Shown: positions 24,613 to 33,363 of the stretch, in pieces
Numbering within the stretch: position 1 is the stretch's first letter
Layout of the letters: each line of letters starts with the position of its first letter
Source: Ancylobacter novellus
Lineage (GTDB): Bacteria; Pseudomonadota; Alphaproteobacteria; Rhizobiales; Xanthobacteraceae
Direction of reading: 5' to 3'
Length of the DNA: 64,000 nucleotides
Assembly (NCBI GenBank): GCA_003241485.1
Contig: QFQD01000008.1
Coordinates: forward strand, 25,462-89,461
The notes under the pieces: generated by a model
The model's database searches: none
Seen by the model: only the letters and a program-made list of their open reading frames with translations
What the model was told of the DNA's origin: nothing
Made by a program: the position numbers and the translations under genes

Positions 24613-26364
24613 ATGCGCAGGACGCTGACGATTATCGCCGTGCTGGCCGCTCTGGCCACGCCCGGCCTCGCCCAGCAGGCGGCCGACAATCAGCCCCCGG
24701 AGGCCGCGGGTACGATTGCGGCCGGAGCGAAGTCCGCCACCGGCAAGCACTGGATGGTGACCGCCGCCAATCCGCTCGCCGCGCAGGCGGGCGCGGCGGC
24801 GCTGCGGGCCGGCGGCAACGCCATCGACGCCATGGTGGCGACGCAACTCGTGCTGGGGCTGGTGGAGCCGCAATCCTCCGGCCTCGGCGGCGGCGTCTTT
24901 CTCGTCTATTGGGACGCCGCCAAGGGCCAACTCACCACCTTCGACGCGCGCGAGACCGCGCCGCGCGCGGCGACGCCGACGCTGTTTCAGAACGAGAAGG
25001 GCGAGCCGCTTTCCTTCATGGCGGCGGTAGTCGGCGGGCGCTCGGTCGGCACGCCCGGCACGCCGCGCCTGCTGGAAACCGTGCACCGGCGCTATGGCAA
25101 GATCGCCTGGGCGCAGCTGTTCCGCCCGGCGCTCGGGATGGCGGAAGCGGGCTTCGCGGTCTCGCCGCGCCTTGCCGGGCTGATTGCCGACGATGTCGAG
25201 ACGCTGAAGCGCAACCCGGCGGCGCGGGCCTATTTCCTTGATGGCGATGGCGCGCCGCTGAAGGCCGGGACGGTGCTGAAGAACCCCGCCTATGCCGCCA
25301 CATTGCGTCATCTCTCCCAATATGGCGCGGATGCCTTCTATGGCGGTGCGCTGGCGGCGGACATCGTGCGCACGGTGCGCGAGGGTGACAATCCCGGCGT
25401 GCTGTCGCTGGGCGATCTTCGCGAATACCGGGTGAAGGAGCGCGCGCCGGTCTGCGCCGTCTATCGCGGGCTGGAAGCCTGCGGCATGGGACCGCCGAGT
25501 TCCGGCGCGCTCGCCCTCGGGCAAATTCTCGGGATGCTGGAGCCCTATGACCTCAAGTCGCTCGGCCCGCAGTCGCCGGAAGCGTGGCGGCTGGTGGCAG
25601 ATGCCTCGCGCCTCGCCTTCGCCGACCGCGATCGCTACATGGCCGACAGCGACTATGTGCCGATGCCGACAAAGGGGCTGCTGGCGCCCGATTATCTCGC
25701 CGCCCGCGCCAAGCTGCTCGCCGGCGACGACGCGCTGCCCGAGGTCGCGCCCGGCAACCCGACCTGGGACCATGCCATGGCCGAGCCGCGCGCGGATGAC
25801 GAAGCGCTGGAACTGCCCTCCACGACCCAGATCACCATTGTCGACGCGGAGGGCAACATCGTCTCCATGACCTCGACCATCGAGGCGGGCTTTGGCTCTC
25901 GGCTGATGGTCGGCGGCTTCCTGCTCAACAACGAGCTGACGGATTTCTCCTTCCGCTCGCAGAAGGACGGCGTGCCGATCGCCAACCGGGTGGAGCCGGG
26001 CAAGCGGCCACGCTCCTCCATGGCGCCGACAATCGTACTGCGGGATGGCAAGCCGGTGCTGGCGCTGGGCTCGCCCGGCGGCAGCCAGATCATCGGCTAT
26101 GTCGCGAAGACGCTGATCGCCCATTTCGACTGGGGCCTGCCGCTGGATCAGGCCATTGCCGCGCCGAATGTGCTGGCCCGCTTCGGGCCGGTGGAGATCG
26201 AGCAGGGCACGGGCGCCGAGGCGCTGATGCCGGAACTCAAAAGGCTCGGCTTTGAGGTGCGGGCGATGCCGATGACATCGGGCGTGCAGGCGGTGGCGAT
26301 CACGCCTGAGGGGCTGGTCGGCGCGGCGGACCCGCGCCGGGAAGGCGTGGCGATCGGGGAGTGA
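24613..26364 (+). CDS. ggt: Gamma-glutamyltransferase, periplasmic
   Basis: Transfers or hydrolyses the gamma-glutamyl group of glutathione and related compounds. It has 583 residues. The signal peptide 'RTLTIIAVLAALATPGLA' ends before 'QQAADNQ'. The precursor self-cleaves before the catalytic Thr of 'LPSTTQITIVD' (Thr404/405). Downstream are 'GGFLLNNELTDFSF' and the oxyanion 'LGSPGGSQIIGYV'; upstream are 'AALRAGGNAIDAMVATQLVLGLVEP' and 'ETAPRAATP'. The start at 24613 follows GGAGGACGAGGG. It converges with fmdB, 9 bp apart. Confidence 0.95.
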   Translation: MRRTLTIIAVLAALATPGLAQQAADNQPPEAAGTIAAGAKSATGKHWMVTAANPLAAQAGAAALRAGGNAIDAMVATQLVLGLVEPQSSGLGGGVFLVYWDAAKGQLTTFDARETAPRAATPTLFQNEKGEPLSFMAAVVGGRSVGTPGTPRLLETVHRRYGKIAWAQLFRPALGMAEAGFAVSPRLAGLIADDVETLKRNPAARAYFLDGDGAPLKAGTVLKNPAYAATLRHLSQYGADAFYGGALAADIVRTVREGDNPGVLSLGDLREYRVKERAPVCAVYRGLEACGMGPPSSGALALGQILGMLEPYDLKSLGPQSPEAWRLVADASRLAFADRDRYMADSDYVPMPTKGLLAPDYLAARAKLLAGDDALPEVAPGNPTWDHAMAEPRADDEALELPSTTQITIVDAEGNIVSMTSTIEAGFGSRLMVGGFLLNNELTDFSFRSQKDGVPIANRVEPGKRPRSSMAPTIVLRDGKPVLALGSPGGSQIIGYVAKTLIAHFDWGLPLDQAIAAPNVLARFGPVEIEQGTGAEALMPELKRLGFEVRAMPMTSGVQAVAITPEGLVGAADPRREGVAIGE

Positions 26365-26373
26365 GGCGTCGCC

Positions 26374-26742
26374 TCAATGGCTTATCATCCACGGGCGCGC
26401 CGTGGGGAAGCTCTTGGCGCCGCTCGCCGAGGTGGCCGTGCGGTTTTTCTTGGTCCGGCTCTTCATGCCGCCGGAACAGCAGGAACAGCCGGCGGCGTGC
26501 TTGGCGCGTTCCTGCTTGGCCTTGTAGGAATCGACGCTCATCGGCTCGTGGCGCGACTGTTCGTTGGTTGCATGCGCCAGACGGCTCTCGCGCGACAGGC
26601 CGGAAAAATGCGGCGCGGTGAGCAGGACGCGCGGCGCCGACGCGCCGCACTCCGGGCAGGGCTGCGGGGCCTGATACTCGCTCATCGGCCGCAGGGCGGT
26701 GAAGTCGCCGCAATCGTCGCACAGATATTCATAGACGGGCAT
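26374..26742 (-). CDS. fmdB: FmdB family zinc-ribbon protein
   Basis: A 122-residue protein with an N-terminal zinc ribbon 'MPVYEYLCDDCGDFTALRPMSE' (Cys-x2-Cys) and 'PQPCPECGAS' (Cys-x2-Cys). A charged, probably disordered tail with 'GCSCCSGG' follows. In Methylophilus the fmdB product is a regulator of formamidase expression; the exact mechanism is not known. Its place as the last gene after fmdA and the urt genes agrees with that assignment. Confidence 0.88.
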   Translation of the reverse strand: MPVYEYLCDDCGDFTALRPMSEYQAPQPCPECGASAPRVLLTAPHFSGLSRESRLAHATNEQSRHEPMSVDSYKAKQERAKHAAGCSCCSGGMKSRTKKNRTATSASGAKSFPTARPWMISH

Positions 26743-26834
26743 TGGCCTGCTCCTTGGGCGTTTCCTCGGGGCGCTTCCTCGGATGGAGGCGGGGCGATGC
26801 AGGCACCGCCCCGCGCGCCGGACTTAAGCGGGGG

Positions 26835-28073
26835 TCAAAGGTCCGGCGAAAGCGGCATCTGGATCGAGCCGTCGATGAACTTGGTCGGGCCGGCGGCCGA
26901 GGGCTTGATGTCGAAGTCGAAGATCTCGGTCGGCAGCCACAGCGTGGCGCAGGAGTTCGGGATGTCGACCACGCCGGAGAAATGCCCCTGCACCGGCGCA
27001 ACGCCGAGGATCGAGTGGGCCTGCGCGCCCGAATAGCCGAACTTCTTCAGGTATTCGATGGCGTTGAGACAGGCCTGGCGGTAGGCGACATTGGCGTCGA
27101 GATAATGCTGCGTGCCGCTCTCGTCGACCGAAATGCCCTCGAAGATCAGATAGTCCTTGTAGTTCGGCGTGATCGGCGAGGGCTTGAAGATCGGGTTCTT
27201 GATCCCGTACATCTCCATGCCGTTCTTGATCAGATCGACCTTGATGTGCAGCCACGCGCCGAACATCTCGATGGCGCCGCAGAAGGTGATCTCGCCATCG
27301 CCCTGGCTGAAGTGCATGTCGCCCATGGAGAGGCCGGCGCCGTCGACATAGACGGGGAAGTAGATCTTCGAGCCGCGCGACAGGTCCTTGATGTCGCAAT
27401 TGCCGCCATGCTCGCGCGGCGGCACGGTGCGGGCGCCTTCCGCGGCCACCTTGTCGAAGGCGTCGGTGCCCTTGGCGAGCTTGCCCAGATGCGCGGTCTT
27501 CGGCGCGGGCGGATTGGCGAGGGGGGGCACGCGGGTCGGGTTGGTGTCGATCAGCGCCTGCTCGCGCGCGTTCCAGGTGTCGAGCAGCTTCTGCGAGGGC
27601 AGGGTGCCGATCAGACCGGGATGGATAAGCCCGGCAAAGCCCACGCCCGGCACATGGCGCGAGCGGGTGAACATGCCCTCGTAGTGCCAGATCGACTTCT
27701 GCGCGAGCGGGAAGTGGTCCGTCAGGAAGCCGCCGCCGTTCTTCTTGGAGAAGAAGCCGTTGAAGCCCCATTCATGGCCCTTGAGCGTGCCGGCATCGAG
27801 GATGTCGACCACCAGGAGATCGCCCGGCTTGGCGCCCTTCACGCCGATGGGGCCGGAGAGATAGTGCACGGTGGACAGGTCGACATCGCGGATATCGTCG
27901 GCGGAATCGTTGTTGGCGATGGCGCCGCCGGTCCAGTCCACGGTCTCGACGATGAAGTCGGCGCCCGGCTCGACCCAGGTGGCGATCGGAATGTCCGGGT
28001 GCCAGCGATTGTGCAGAAACTCGTTTTCCGTCGCGGGCTTGGAAAGATCGACCGAAATCAGTGTCTCAGGCAT
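26835..28073 (-). CDS. fmdA: Formamidase (acetamidase/formamidase family)
   Basis: Hydrolyses formamide, and more slowly other short amides, to ammonia and the acid. The protein has 412 residues, matching Methylophilus FmdA. Recognisable segments are 'NNDSADDIRDVDLSTVHYLSGPI', 'PGDLLVVDILDAG', 'GFNGFFSKKNGGGFLTDHFP', 'HPGLIGTLPS', 'REHGGNCDIKDLSRGSKIYFPV', 'MGDMHFSQGDGEITFCGAIE' and 'VDIPNSCATLWLP'. The ATG at 28073 follows GGAGTGCACC. It is placed 93 bp after urtE in the same orientation, so transporter and hydrolase form one unit. Confidence 0.95.
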   Translation of the reverse strand: MPETLISVDLSKPATENEFLHNRWHPDIPIATWVEPGADFIVETVDWTGGAIANNDSADDIRDVDLSTVHYLSGPIGVKGAKPGDLLVVDILDAGTLKGHEWGFNGFFSKKNGGGFLTDHFPLAQKSIWHYEGMFTRSRHVPGVGFAGLIHPGLIGTLPSQKLLDTWNAREQALIDTNPTRVPPLANPPAPKTAHLGKLAKGTDAFDKVAAEGARTVPPREHGGNCDIKDLSRGSKIYFPVYVDGAGLSMGDMHFSQGDGEITFCGAIEMFGAWLHIKVDLIKNGMEMYGIKNPIFKPSPITPNYKDYLIFEGISVDESGTQHYLDANVAYRQACLNAIEYLKKFGYSGAQAHSILGVAPVQGHFSGVVDIPNSCATLWLPTEIFDFDIKPSAAGPTKFIDGSIQMPLSPDL

Positions 28074-28166
28074 GGTGCACTCCATTCCCCCCTCTAAGGG
28101 CGTTTAAGTTGGGTAATCTGCCGTCCCGGCATCCGGTGGCACGAGGTGCGCGGGGCCTAAGGCGCC

Positions 28167-28856
28167 TCACACCGACAGGAAGCGCGCGACCTTCGCCTCG
28201 TCGACATTGGCGCGCAGGTCCTCGTGGACGATCTCTCCGTTCTCGATGACGAGCACGCGGTCGGCGATGTCGAGGGCGAAGGACAGCACCTGCTCGGAGA
28301 CCACGATGGAAAGGCCGCGCTCGTCGCGGATGCGCTTCAGCGTGCGAGCCATTTCCCGGATGATGGAGGGCTGGATGCCCTCGGTCGGCTCGTCCAGCAG
28401 CAGCACCTTCGGCGCGGTGGCGAGCGCGCGGGCGATGGCGAGCTGCTGCTGCTGGCCGCCGGAGAGGTTGCCGCCGCGCCGGCCCTTCATCTCCAGCAGC
28501 ACCGGGAACAGCTCATAGATGTCCGGCGGCACCTTGCTCTCGCCGCGCGGGATCAGGCCGGTCTCGATGTTCTCCTGCACCGTCATGGTGGAGAAGATCA
28601 TGCGGCCCTGCGGCACATAGGCGACGCCATTGTGCACGCGCTCATAGCTTTTGAGCCGGGTGATGTCGGTCGCCCCGACGGTGACGCTGCCGCTCTTCGT
28701 CGGCACGATGCCCATGAGCGACTTCATGAGCGTGGTCTTGCCCATGCCGTTGCGGCCCATGATGGCGATGATCTCGTTGGGGGCGACGGTGAAGTTCAGC
28801 CCGTGCAGGACTTCGCTCTCGCCATAGGAGACATGGAGGTTCGATACGTTCAGCAT
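28167..28856 (-). CDS. urtE: Urea/amide ABC transporter ATP-binding protein UrtE
   Basis: A 229-residue ATPase of the branched-chain/urea class (LivF-like). Walker A is 'GRNGMGKTTLM', the signature 'NLSGGQQQQLAIARAL', and Walker B 'VLLLDEPTEGIQPSI'. The family-typical 'EQVLSFALDIADRVLVIENGEIVHE' follows. It starts 10 bp after the urtD stop with GAGGAGACGAAG before the ATG. It works with UrtD on the cytosolic face of the UrtBC permease. Confidence 0.94.
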   Translation of the reverse strand: MLNVSNLHVSYGESEVLHGLNFTVAPNEIIAIMGRNGMGKTTLMKSLMGIVPTKSGSVTVGATDITRLKSYERVHNGVAYVPQGRMIFSTMTVQENIETGLIPRGESKVPPDIYELFPVLLEMKGRRGGNLSGGQQQQLAIARALATAPKVLLLDEPTEGIQPSIIREMARTLKRIRDERGLSIVVSEQVLSFALDIADRVLVIENGEIVHEDLRANVDEAKVARFLSV

Positions 28857-28866
28857 CTTCGTCTCC

Positions 28867-29634
28867 TCAATGGCCGAGATAGACTTCGATGACCTTGGGG
28901 TCCGCCTGGACCTTGGCCATGGAGCCTTCCGAGAGGATCTTGCCCTGGTGCAGCACCGTCACCTTGTGGGCGATGTCCTCGACGAACTTCATGTCGTGCT
29001 CGATGACGATCACCGAGCGGTTCTTGATGATGGTGTTGAGCAGTTCGGCGGTCTTCTTGCGCTCGGAAACGCTCATGCCGGCCACTGGCTCGTCGAGCAT
29101 GAGGAGTTCGGGGTCCTGGATCAGCAGCATGCCGATCTCCAGCCACTGCTTCTGGCCGTGCGAGAGATATTCGGCGCGCTGGTCGAGCTGGTCGGCGAGG
29201 AAGATGGTCTCGGCGATCTCCTGCACCCGCTCCTTCACCGCGGCATCGCGCCGGAAGGCGAGGGCGCCGATGACCGAGCGACCCTTGGGGTAGGAGATCT
29301 CCAGGTTCTCGAAGACGGTAAGATCCTCATAGATCGAAGGGTTCTGGAACTTGCGGCCGACGCCGGCGCGCACGATTTCGTGCTCCTTCATCCGGGTCAG
29401 CTCGCGATCGCGGAACCGGATCGAGCCGGTGGTCGCCTTGGTGCGCCCGCAGATCAGGTCGAGCACGGTGGTCTTGCCGGCACCGTTGGGGCCGATGATG
29501 ACCCGGATCTCGTTCTCGTCGACATAGAAGGACAAGTCGTTGACCGCCTTGAAGCCATCGAAGGAGACGGTGAGCCCTTCGACCGCGAGGACGAAGTCCT
29601 TGTTCATGCTGTCGGTGATGACGCTGGTGTTCAT
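28867..29634 (-). CDS. urtD: Urea/amide ABC transporter ATP-binding protein UrtD
   Basis: A 255-residue LivG-like ATPase. Walker A is 'GPNGAGKTTVLDLICG', the signature is 'YLSHGQKQWLEIGMLL' (the LSHGQ form typical of UrtD rather than LSGGQ), and Walker B is 'LLMLDEPVAGMS'. The start at 29634 follows GGAGCGGACCC. It is adjacent to urtC and urtE in one operon. Confidence 0.94.
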   Translation of the reverse strand: MNTSVITDSMNKDFVLAVEGLTVSFDGFKAVNDLSFYVDENEIRVIIGPNGAGKTTVLDLICGRTKATTGSIRFRDRELTRMKEHEIVRAGVGRKFQNPSIYEDLTVFENLEISYPKGRSVIGALAFRRDAAVKERVQEIAETIFLADQLDQRAEYLSHGQKQWLEIGMLLIQDPELLMLDEPVAGMSVSERKKTAELLNTIIKNRSVIVIEHDMKFVEDIAHKVTVLHQGKILSEGSMAKVQADPKVIEVYLGH

Positions 29635-29645
29635 GGGTCCGCTCC

Positions 29646-30809
29646 TCACTCGGCCGCGGCGGGGGCAACCGGCCCGGAGGCCGGCGGGGTGGCGCGGCGC
29701 TTGGCGCCGGCGTTGAACAGCGAGCCGAGGCGCGGGGCGACATAGCTCTGCCAGAGGCCGGCGATCCCGTTCGGGAAGATCAGCACGACGGCGATGAACA
29801 GGCCGCCGAGGCCGAACAGCCAGAGTTCCGGAAAGCTCTCGGAGAAGGAGGTCTTCGCCCAGTTAACCAGCAGCGTGCCGTAGATCGCGCCAAGGATGGA
29901 AAGGCGCCCGCCCACCGCGGTGTAGATGACCATCTCGATCGAGGGCACGATGCCGACGAAGGAGGGCGACATGAACCCGACCTGCAGGGTGAACATCGCC
30001 CCGCCAATGGCCGAGAGCGAGGCGGCAAGGCAGAACACGAAGATCTTGAACGAGGAGACGTCGTAGCCGGAGAAGCGCACGCGATCCTCCTTGTCGCGCA
30101 TGGCGACGAGGATGCGCCCGAGCTTGGAGGACTTCACGTAATAGGCGAGCAGGATGCAGGCGAGCAGCAGGCCGACGCAGACGAAGTAGAGGATGGTCTT
30201 GGCGCTGTCGGTGCGGATGTCCCAGCCGTGCAGGGTGCGCAGGTCCGTGATGCCGTTGATGCCGCCGGTATAGCCCTGCTGGCCGATGATGAGGATGGTG
30301 AGGATCGCCGCCAGCGCCTGGGTGATGATGGCGAAATACACTCCGCCCACGCGCCGCTTGAACATGGCGAAGCCGACGATGAAGGCGAACAGCGCCGGCA
30401 CCACGATGACGGCGAGGGTGGTGAAGCCGAAGCTGCGGAACGGCTCCCAGAACCACGGCAGCGAGGTGATCTGGTTCCAGTCCATGAAGTCGGGAATGCC
30501 CGGCGTCGACTGGATCTTGGTGTTCTCGACGCTGGAGGCTTCCAGCTTGAGATACATCGCCATGCAGTAGCCGCCGAGGCCGAAGAACACGCCCTGGCCG
30601 AGCGAGAGGATGCCGGCATAGCCCCAGCACAGCACCAGGCCGAGCGCGACGAAGGCGTAGGTCAGGTACTTGCCGACGAACTGAAGGCGAAAATTGTCCA
30701 GCGCCAGTGGCAGCACCACCAGGAGGAGGAGGGCGAGCAGCGCGATGCCGATCATGTCCTGCGGGCGCAGGAAGAAGGTGCGGCCGGATTTGGGGGCAGT
30801 TGCGGTCAT
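29646..30809 (-). CDS. urtC: Urea/amide ABC transporter permease UrtC
   Basis: A 387-residue LivM-like permease with eight to ten membrane segments. It contains 'GYAGILSLGQGVFFGLGGYCMAMYL', the typical LivM/UrtC glycine-rich helix, and the cytoplasmic coupling region 'SKLGRILVAMRDKEDRVRFSGY'. The 'FYWGS'-like UrtC insert is replaced by 'IPDFMDWNQITSLPWFWEPF'. The C-terminus is Ala/Pro-rich. It lies 13 bp after urtB. Confidence 0.94.
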   Translation of the reverse strand: MTATAPKSGRTFFLRPQDMIGIALLALLLLVVLPLALDNFRLQFVGKYLTYAFVALGLVLCWGYAGILSLGQGVFFGLGGYCMAMYLKLEASSVENTKIQSTPGIPDFMDWNQITSLPWFWEPFRSFGFTTLAVIVVPALFAFIVGFAMFKRRVGGVYFAIITQALAAILTILIIGQQGYTGGINGITDLRTLHGWDIRTDSAKTILYFVCVGLLLACILLAYYVKSSKLGRILVAMRDKEDRVRFSGYDVSSFKIFVFCLAASLSAIGGAMFTLQVGFMSPSFVGIVPSIEMVIYTAVGGRLSILGAIYGTLLVNWAKTSFSESFPELWLFGLGGLFIAVVLIFPNGIAGLWQSYVAPRLGSLFNAGAKRRATPPASGPVAPAAAE

Positions 30810-30822
30810 AGCGGGCGCCTCC

Positions 30823-31749
30823 TCAGCGACGGACCTTGATGACGAACAGGCCCTGCGGCCGCAGCATCAGGATGATGACCACGCCGAGCAGCGTGAGGAC
30901 CTTGGCCATCGAGCCGGAGAGGAAGAACTCCATGGTCGACTGGGCCTGCGAGATGGTGAAGGCGGAGGCGATGGTGCCGAGCAGGCTCTGCGCGCCGCCG
31001 AAGACGACGACCAGGAAGGTGTCGACGATGTAGAGCTGGCCGGAGGTCGGGCCGGTCGAGCCGATCATGGTGAAGGCGGAGCCGGCGACGCCCGCAATGC
31101 CGCAGCCGAGGCCGAAAGTGTAGCGGTCCACCTTCTCCGTATCGATGCCGACAGCGCCCGCCATGACGCGGTTCTGCACCACGGCGCGCACCTGCTTGCC
31201 CCAGTTTGACTTGTACATGAGCAGCGCCACCGCGACGGTGATGGCGATGGTGAGGCCCATGACGAACAGGCCGTTGATCTGCACCTCGACCACATCGGTG
31301 ACGGGCAGCGAACCCATCATCCAGCTCGGCAGTTCGACGCCGACCTCGCGCGGGCCGAAGACCGAGCGGTAGAGCTGCTGCAGGATGAGGCTGAGCCCCC
31401 AGGTGGCGAGCAGCGTGTCGAGCGGGCGCTTGTAAAGCCGGCGGATCATCAGCCATTCCACCGCCATGCCGAGCGCGCCGGTGACGAAGAAGGCCAGTAT
31501 CATCGCGATGAAAAAGTAGATCCCGAACAGGCCGGGAATGAAATTCAGGAAGAATTGCGAAGTGAAATAGGTGACATAGGCGCCGAGGATCATGAACTCG
31601 CCATGCGCCATGTTGATGACACCCATCTGGCCGAAGATGATGGCCAGCCCCAGCGCCATGAGCAGGAAGACCGAGAACAGGATCAGCCCGGCGAAGCCCT
31701 GCATCAGGAAGATGGAGCTGAGTTCGGTGAGCGAATATTCGGAAAACAT
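30823..31749 (-). CDS. urtB: Urea/amide ABC transporter permease UrtB
   Basis: A 308-residue LivH-like permease with about eight membrane helices. It carries 'GQMGVINMAHGEFMILGAYVTYF' (family core) and 'NRVMAGAVGIDTEKVDRYTFGLGCGIAGVAG'. 'MPQGL'-type endings are represented by 'LMLRPQGLFVIKVRR'. It lies 99 bp downstream of urtA, separated by a strong hairpin. Confidence 0.94.
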   Translation of the reverse strand: MFSEYSLTELSSIFLMQGFAGLILFSVFLLMALGLAIIFGQMGVINMAHGEFMILGAYVTYFTSQFFLNFIPGLFGIYFFIAMILAFFVTGALGMAVEWLMIRRLYKRPLDTLLATWGLSLILQQLYRSVFGPREVGVELPSWMMGSLPVTDVVEVQINGLFVMGLTIAITVAVALLMYKSNWGKQVRAVVQNRVMAGAVGIDTEKVDRYTFGLGCGIAGVAGSAFTMIGSTGPTSGQLYIVDTFLVVVFGGAQSLLGTIASAFTISQAQSTMEFFLSGSMAKVLTLLGVVIILMLRPQGLFVIKVRR

Positions 31750-31803
31750 CAGGAATCCCCCGGCGTGCGCGCGAGCGGCGCGGTCTCCGTCAACGGAAAG
31801 AGC

Positions 31804-31832
31804 CCCGGAGAGGACAGGGCGTCCTCTCCGGG
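31804..31832 (-). promoter_or_regulatory. Strong stem-loop between urtA and urtB
   Basis: CCCGGAGAGGAC and GTCCTCTCCGGG form a perfect 12-bp stem around a 5-nt loop, followed on the minus strand by GCTCTTTCC. Such hairpins after a solute-binding-protein gene typically stabilise its mRNA or reduce read-through, giving more binding protein than permease. Confidence 0.65.
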
Positions 31833-31848
31833 TGGGAGCTTCAGGCGA

Positions 31849-33129
31849 TCACTGGTAGCCCTTCGGGAACGGATCGGGCTCGATCAGTTCGGGGGTCTCG
31901 AACACAACCTTGAACTGGCCGTCGAGCTGCGCCTGGCCGACGCGGGTCTTCGACCACAGATGGTGGTTCGGATGGATCTTGACGTAGCCTTCCGGCGCCT
32001 TGGGGAACTCGATGCCGGCGGAGGCCGCGGCGATCTTGTCGATGTCGAAGGAGCCGGCTTTCTCGACGGTGAGCTTCCACAGCCAGGGGCCGAGATAGGC
32101 GGCCTGGGTGACGTCGCCGATCACGGTCTTCTCGCCCCACATCTTCTTGAAGGCGGCGACGAAGTCCTTGTTGTTCGGGTTGTCGAGCGACTGGAAGTAC
32201 TTCATGCAGCTATAGGCGCCGGCGAAGTTCTCGCCGCCGATGCCGTCGATCTCGTCCTCGGTGACGGAGATGGTCAGCAGCGTCTGCTTGGAAAGGTCGA
32301 TGCCGGCGGCCTTGAGCTGCTTGTAGAAGGCGACGTTGGAGCCGCCCACCACCGCGGCGTAGATCACGTCCGGCTTGGTCAGCTTGATCTTGTTGATGAC
32401 CGAGTTGAACTGGGTGTGGCCGAGCGGGAAATATTCCTCGCCCGAGACCTTGCCGCCCAGATGCGCCTCGATGTGCTTGCGGGCGATCTTCATCGAGGTG
32501 CGCGGCCAGATGTAGTCCGAGCCGATGAGGTAGAAGCTCTTGGCGTTCTTGGTCTTGTTGACCCAGTCGAGGCCGGCGAGGATCTGCTGCGTGGCCTCCT
32601 GGCCGGTGTAGATAACGTTCTTGGACTGCTCCAGGCCTTCATAGAAGGTCGGGTAGTAGAGCATGCCGTTATACTGCTCGAACACCGGCAGCACCGCCTT
32701 GCGCGAGGCCGAGGTCCAGCAGCCCATGACGGCGGCGACCTTGTCGTTGACGAGGAGCTTCTTGGCCTTCTCGGCGAAGGTCGGCCAGTCGGAGGCGCCG
32801 TCTTCCTGAATGTACTTGATCTTGCGGCCGAGCACGCCGCCCATGGCGTTGATCTGCTCGATGGCGAGCTTCTCGGCCTGCACCGAGCCGGTCTCCGAAA
32901 TCGCCATGGTGCCGGTGACGGAGTGCAGGATGCCGACCGTGACTTCCGTGTCGGTTACCGCAAGTCCCGTCGTGTTGACGGCCGTCGTCGCCGGCGTCTG
33001 AGCCTGTGCGGGTGTTGAAAAAAATCCGGATGAACCAAGAATAGACATGGCAGGAAGCGCCGACATGCCCATGAGTAGCTTGCGGCGTGTGCTCGAAAAT
33101 TTGGATGAACTATCGTTCTCGGAAGACAT
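31849..33129 (-). CDS. urtA: Urea/short-chain amide substrate-binding protein UrtA (FmdD-like)
   Basis: A 426-residue periplasmic binding protein. It has a twin-arginine-like leader 'STRRKLLMGMSALPAMSILG' ending near 'PAQAQTPATT', so Tat export is likely. The fold has two lobes of the type 1 periplasmic family: 'VGILHSVTGTMAISETGSVQAEKLAI', 'GCWTSASRKAVLPVFEQYNGMLYYPTFYEG' and 'FYLIGSDYIWPRTS'. FmdD of Methylophilus, an amide binder, is homologous, so with fmdA adjacent the ligand may be formamide or urea. The start at 33129 follows GAGGGGATCGT. Confidence 0.94.
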   Translation of the reverse strand: MSSENDSSSKFSSTRRKLLMGMSALPAMSILGSSGFFSTPAQAQTPATTAVNTTGLAVTDTEVTVGILHSVTGTMAISETGSVQAEKLAIEQINAMGGVLGRKIKYIQEDGASDWPTFAEKAKKLLVNDKVAAVMGCWTSASRKAVLPVFEQYNGMLYYPTFYEGLEQSKNVIYTGQEATQQILAGLDWVNKTKNAKSFYLIGSDYIWPRTSMKIARKHIEAHLGGKVSGEEYFPLGHTQFNSVINKIKLTKPDVIYAAVVGGSNVAFYKQLKAAGIDLSKQTLLTISVTEDEIDGIGGENFAGAYSCMKYFQSLDNPNNKDFVAAFKKMWGEKTVIGDVTQAAYLGPWLWKLTVEKAGSFDIDKIAAASAGIEFPKAPEGYVKIHPNHHLWSKTRVGQAQLDGQFKVVFETPELIEPDPFPKGYQ

Positions 33130-33221
33130 ACGATCCCCTCCACGGGTTTGACGTGGCCTCAACAAGCCTGGCGATGTGCTTGCATTATGTGGATCGTGGC
33201 GGCCGATCCCGCGGCGCGGCA

Positions 33222-33239
33222 ATACGTCGATTGACGTAT
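33222..33239. promoter_or_regulatory. Palindrome ATACGTC-N4-GACGTAT, candidate operator of urtA
   Basis: Perfect 7-bp arms around GATT, 93-110 bp upstream of the urtA start. The symmetry and position fit a dimeric regulator such as the LuxR-type response regulator encoded nearby, though that link is inference. Confidence 0.5.
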
Positions 33240-33311
33240 AGGGGTTTTGGCGGCGTGCCCTCACAGTCCGTTCCACGGTCGGGGTCGTGTGCAGCGCGAC
33301 GCGGATTTGTT

Positions 33312-33327
33312 TTCGCGCGCGCGCGAA
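33312..33327. promoter_or_regulatory. 16-bp perfect palindrome with an alternating CG core
   Basis: TTCGCGCGCGCGCGAA is self-complementary over all 16 bp, with six CG steps in a row. It may be a protein site or a DNA segment prone to unusual structure. Confidence 0.4.
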
Positions 33328-33345
33328 GGGGGCTGATATTTAGAA

Positions 33346-33363
33346 TTCGCCTGAATTGGCGAA
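33346..33363. promoter_or_regulatory. Inverted repeat TTCGCC-N6-GGCGAA
   Basis: Six-bp arms flank TGAATT, 18 bp from the CG palindrome and sharing its TTCG/CGAA ends. It lies 205-238 bp before the possible sensor starts. Confidence 0.35.

Noticed and set aside
33130..33300. Possible sigma-54 promoter for urtA
   Set aside because: No TGGCAC-N5-TTGC-like site with correct GG/GC spacing was found on the minus strand.
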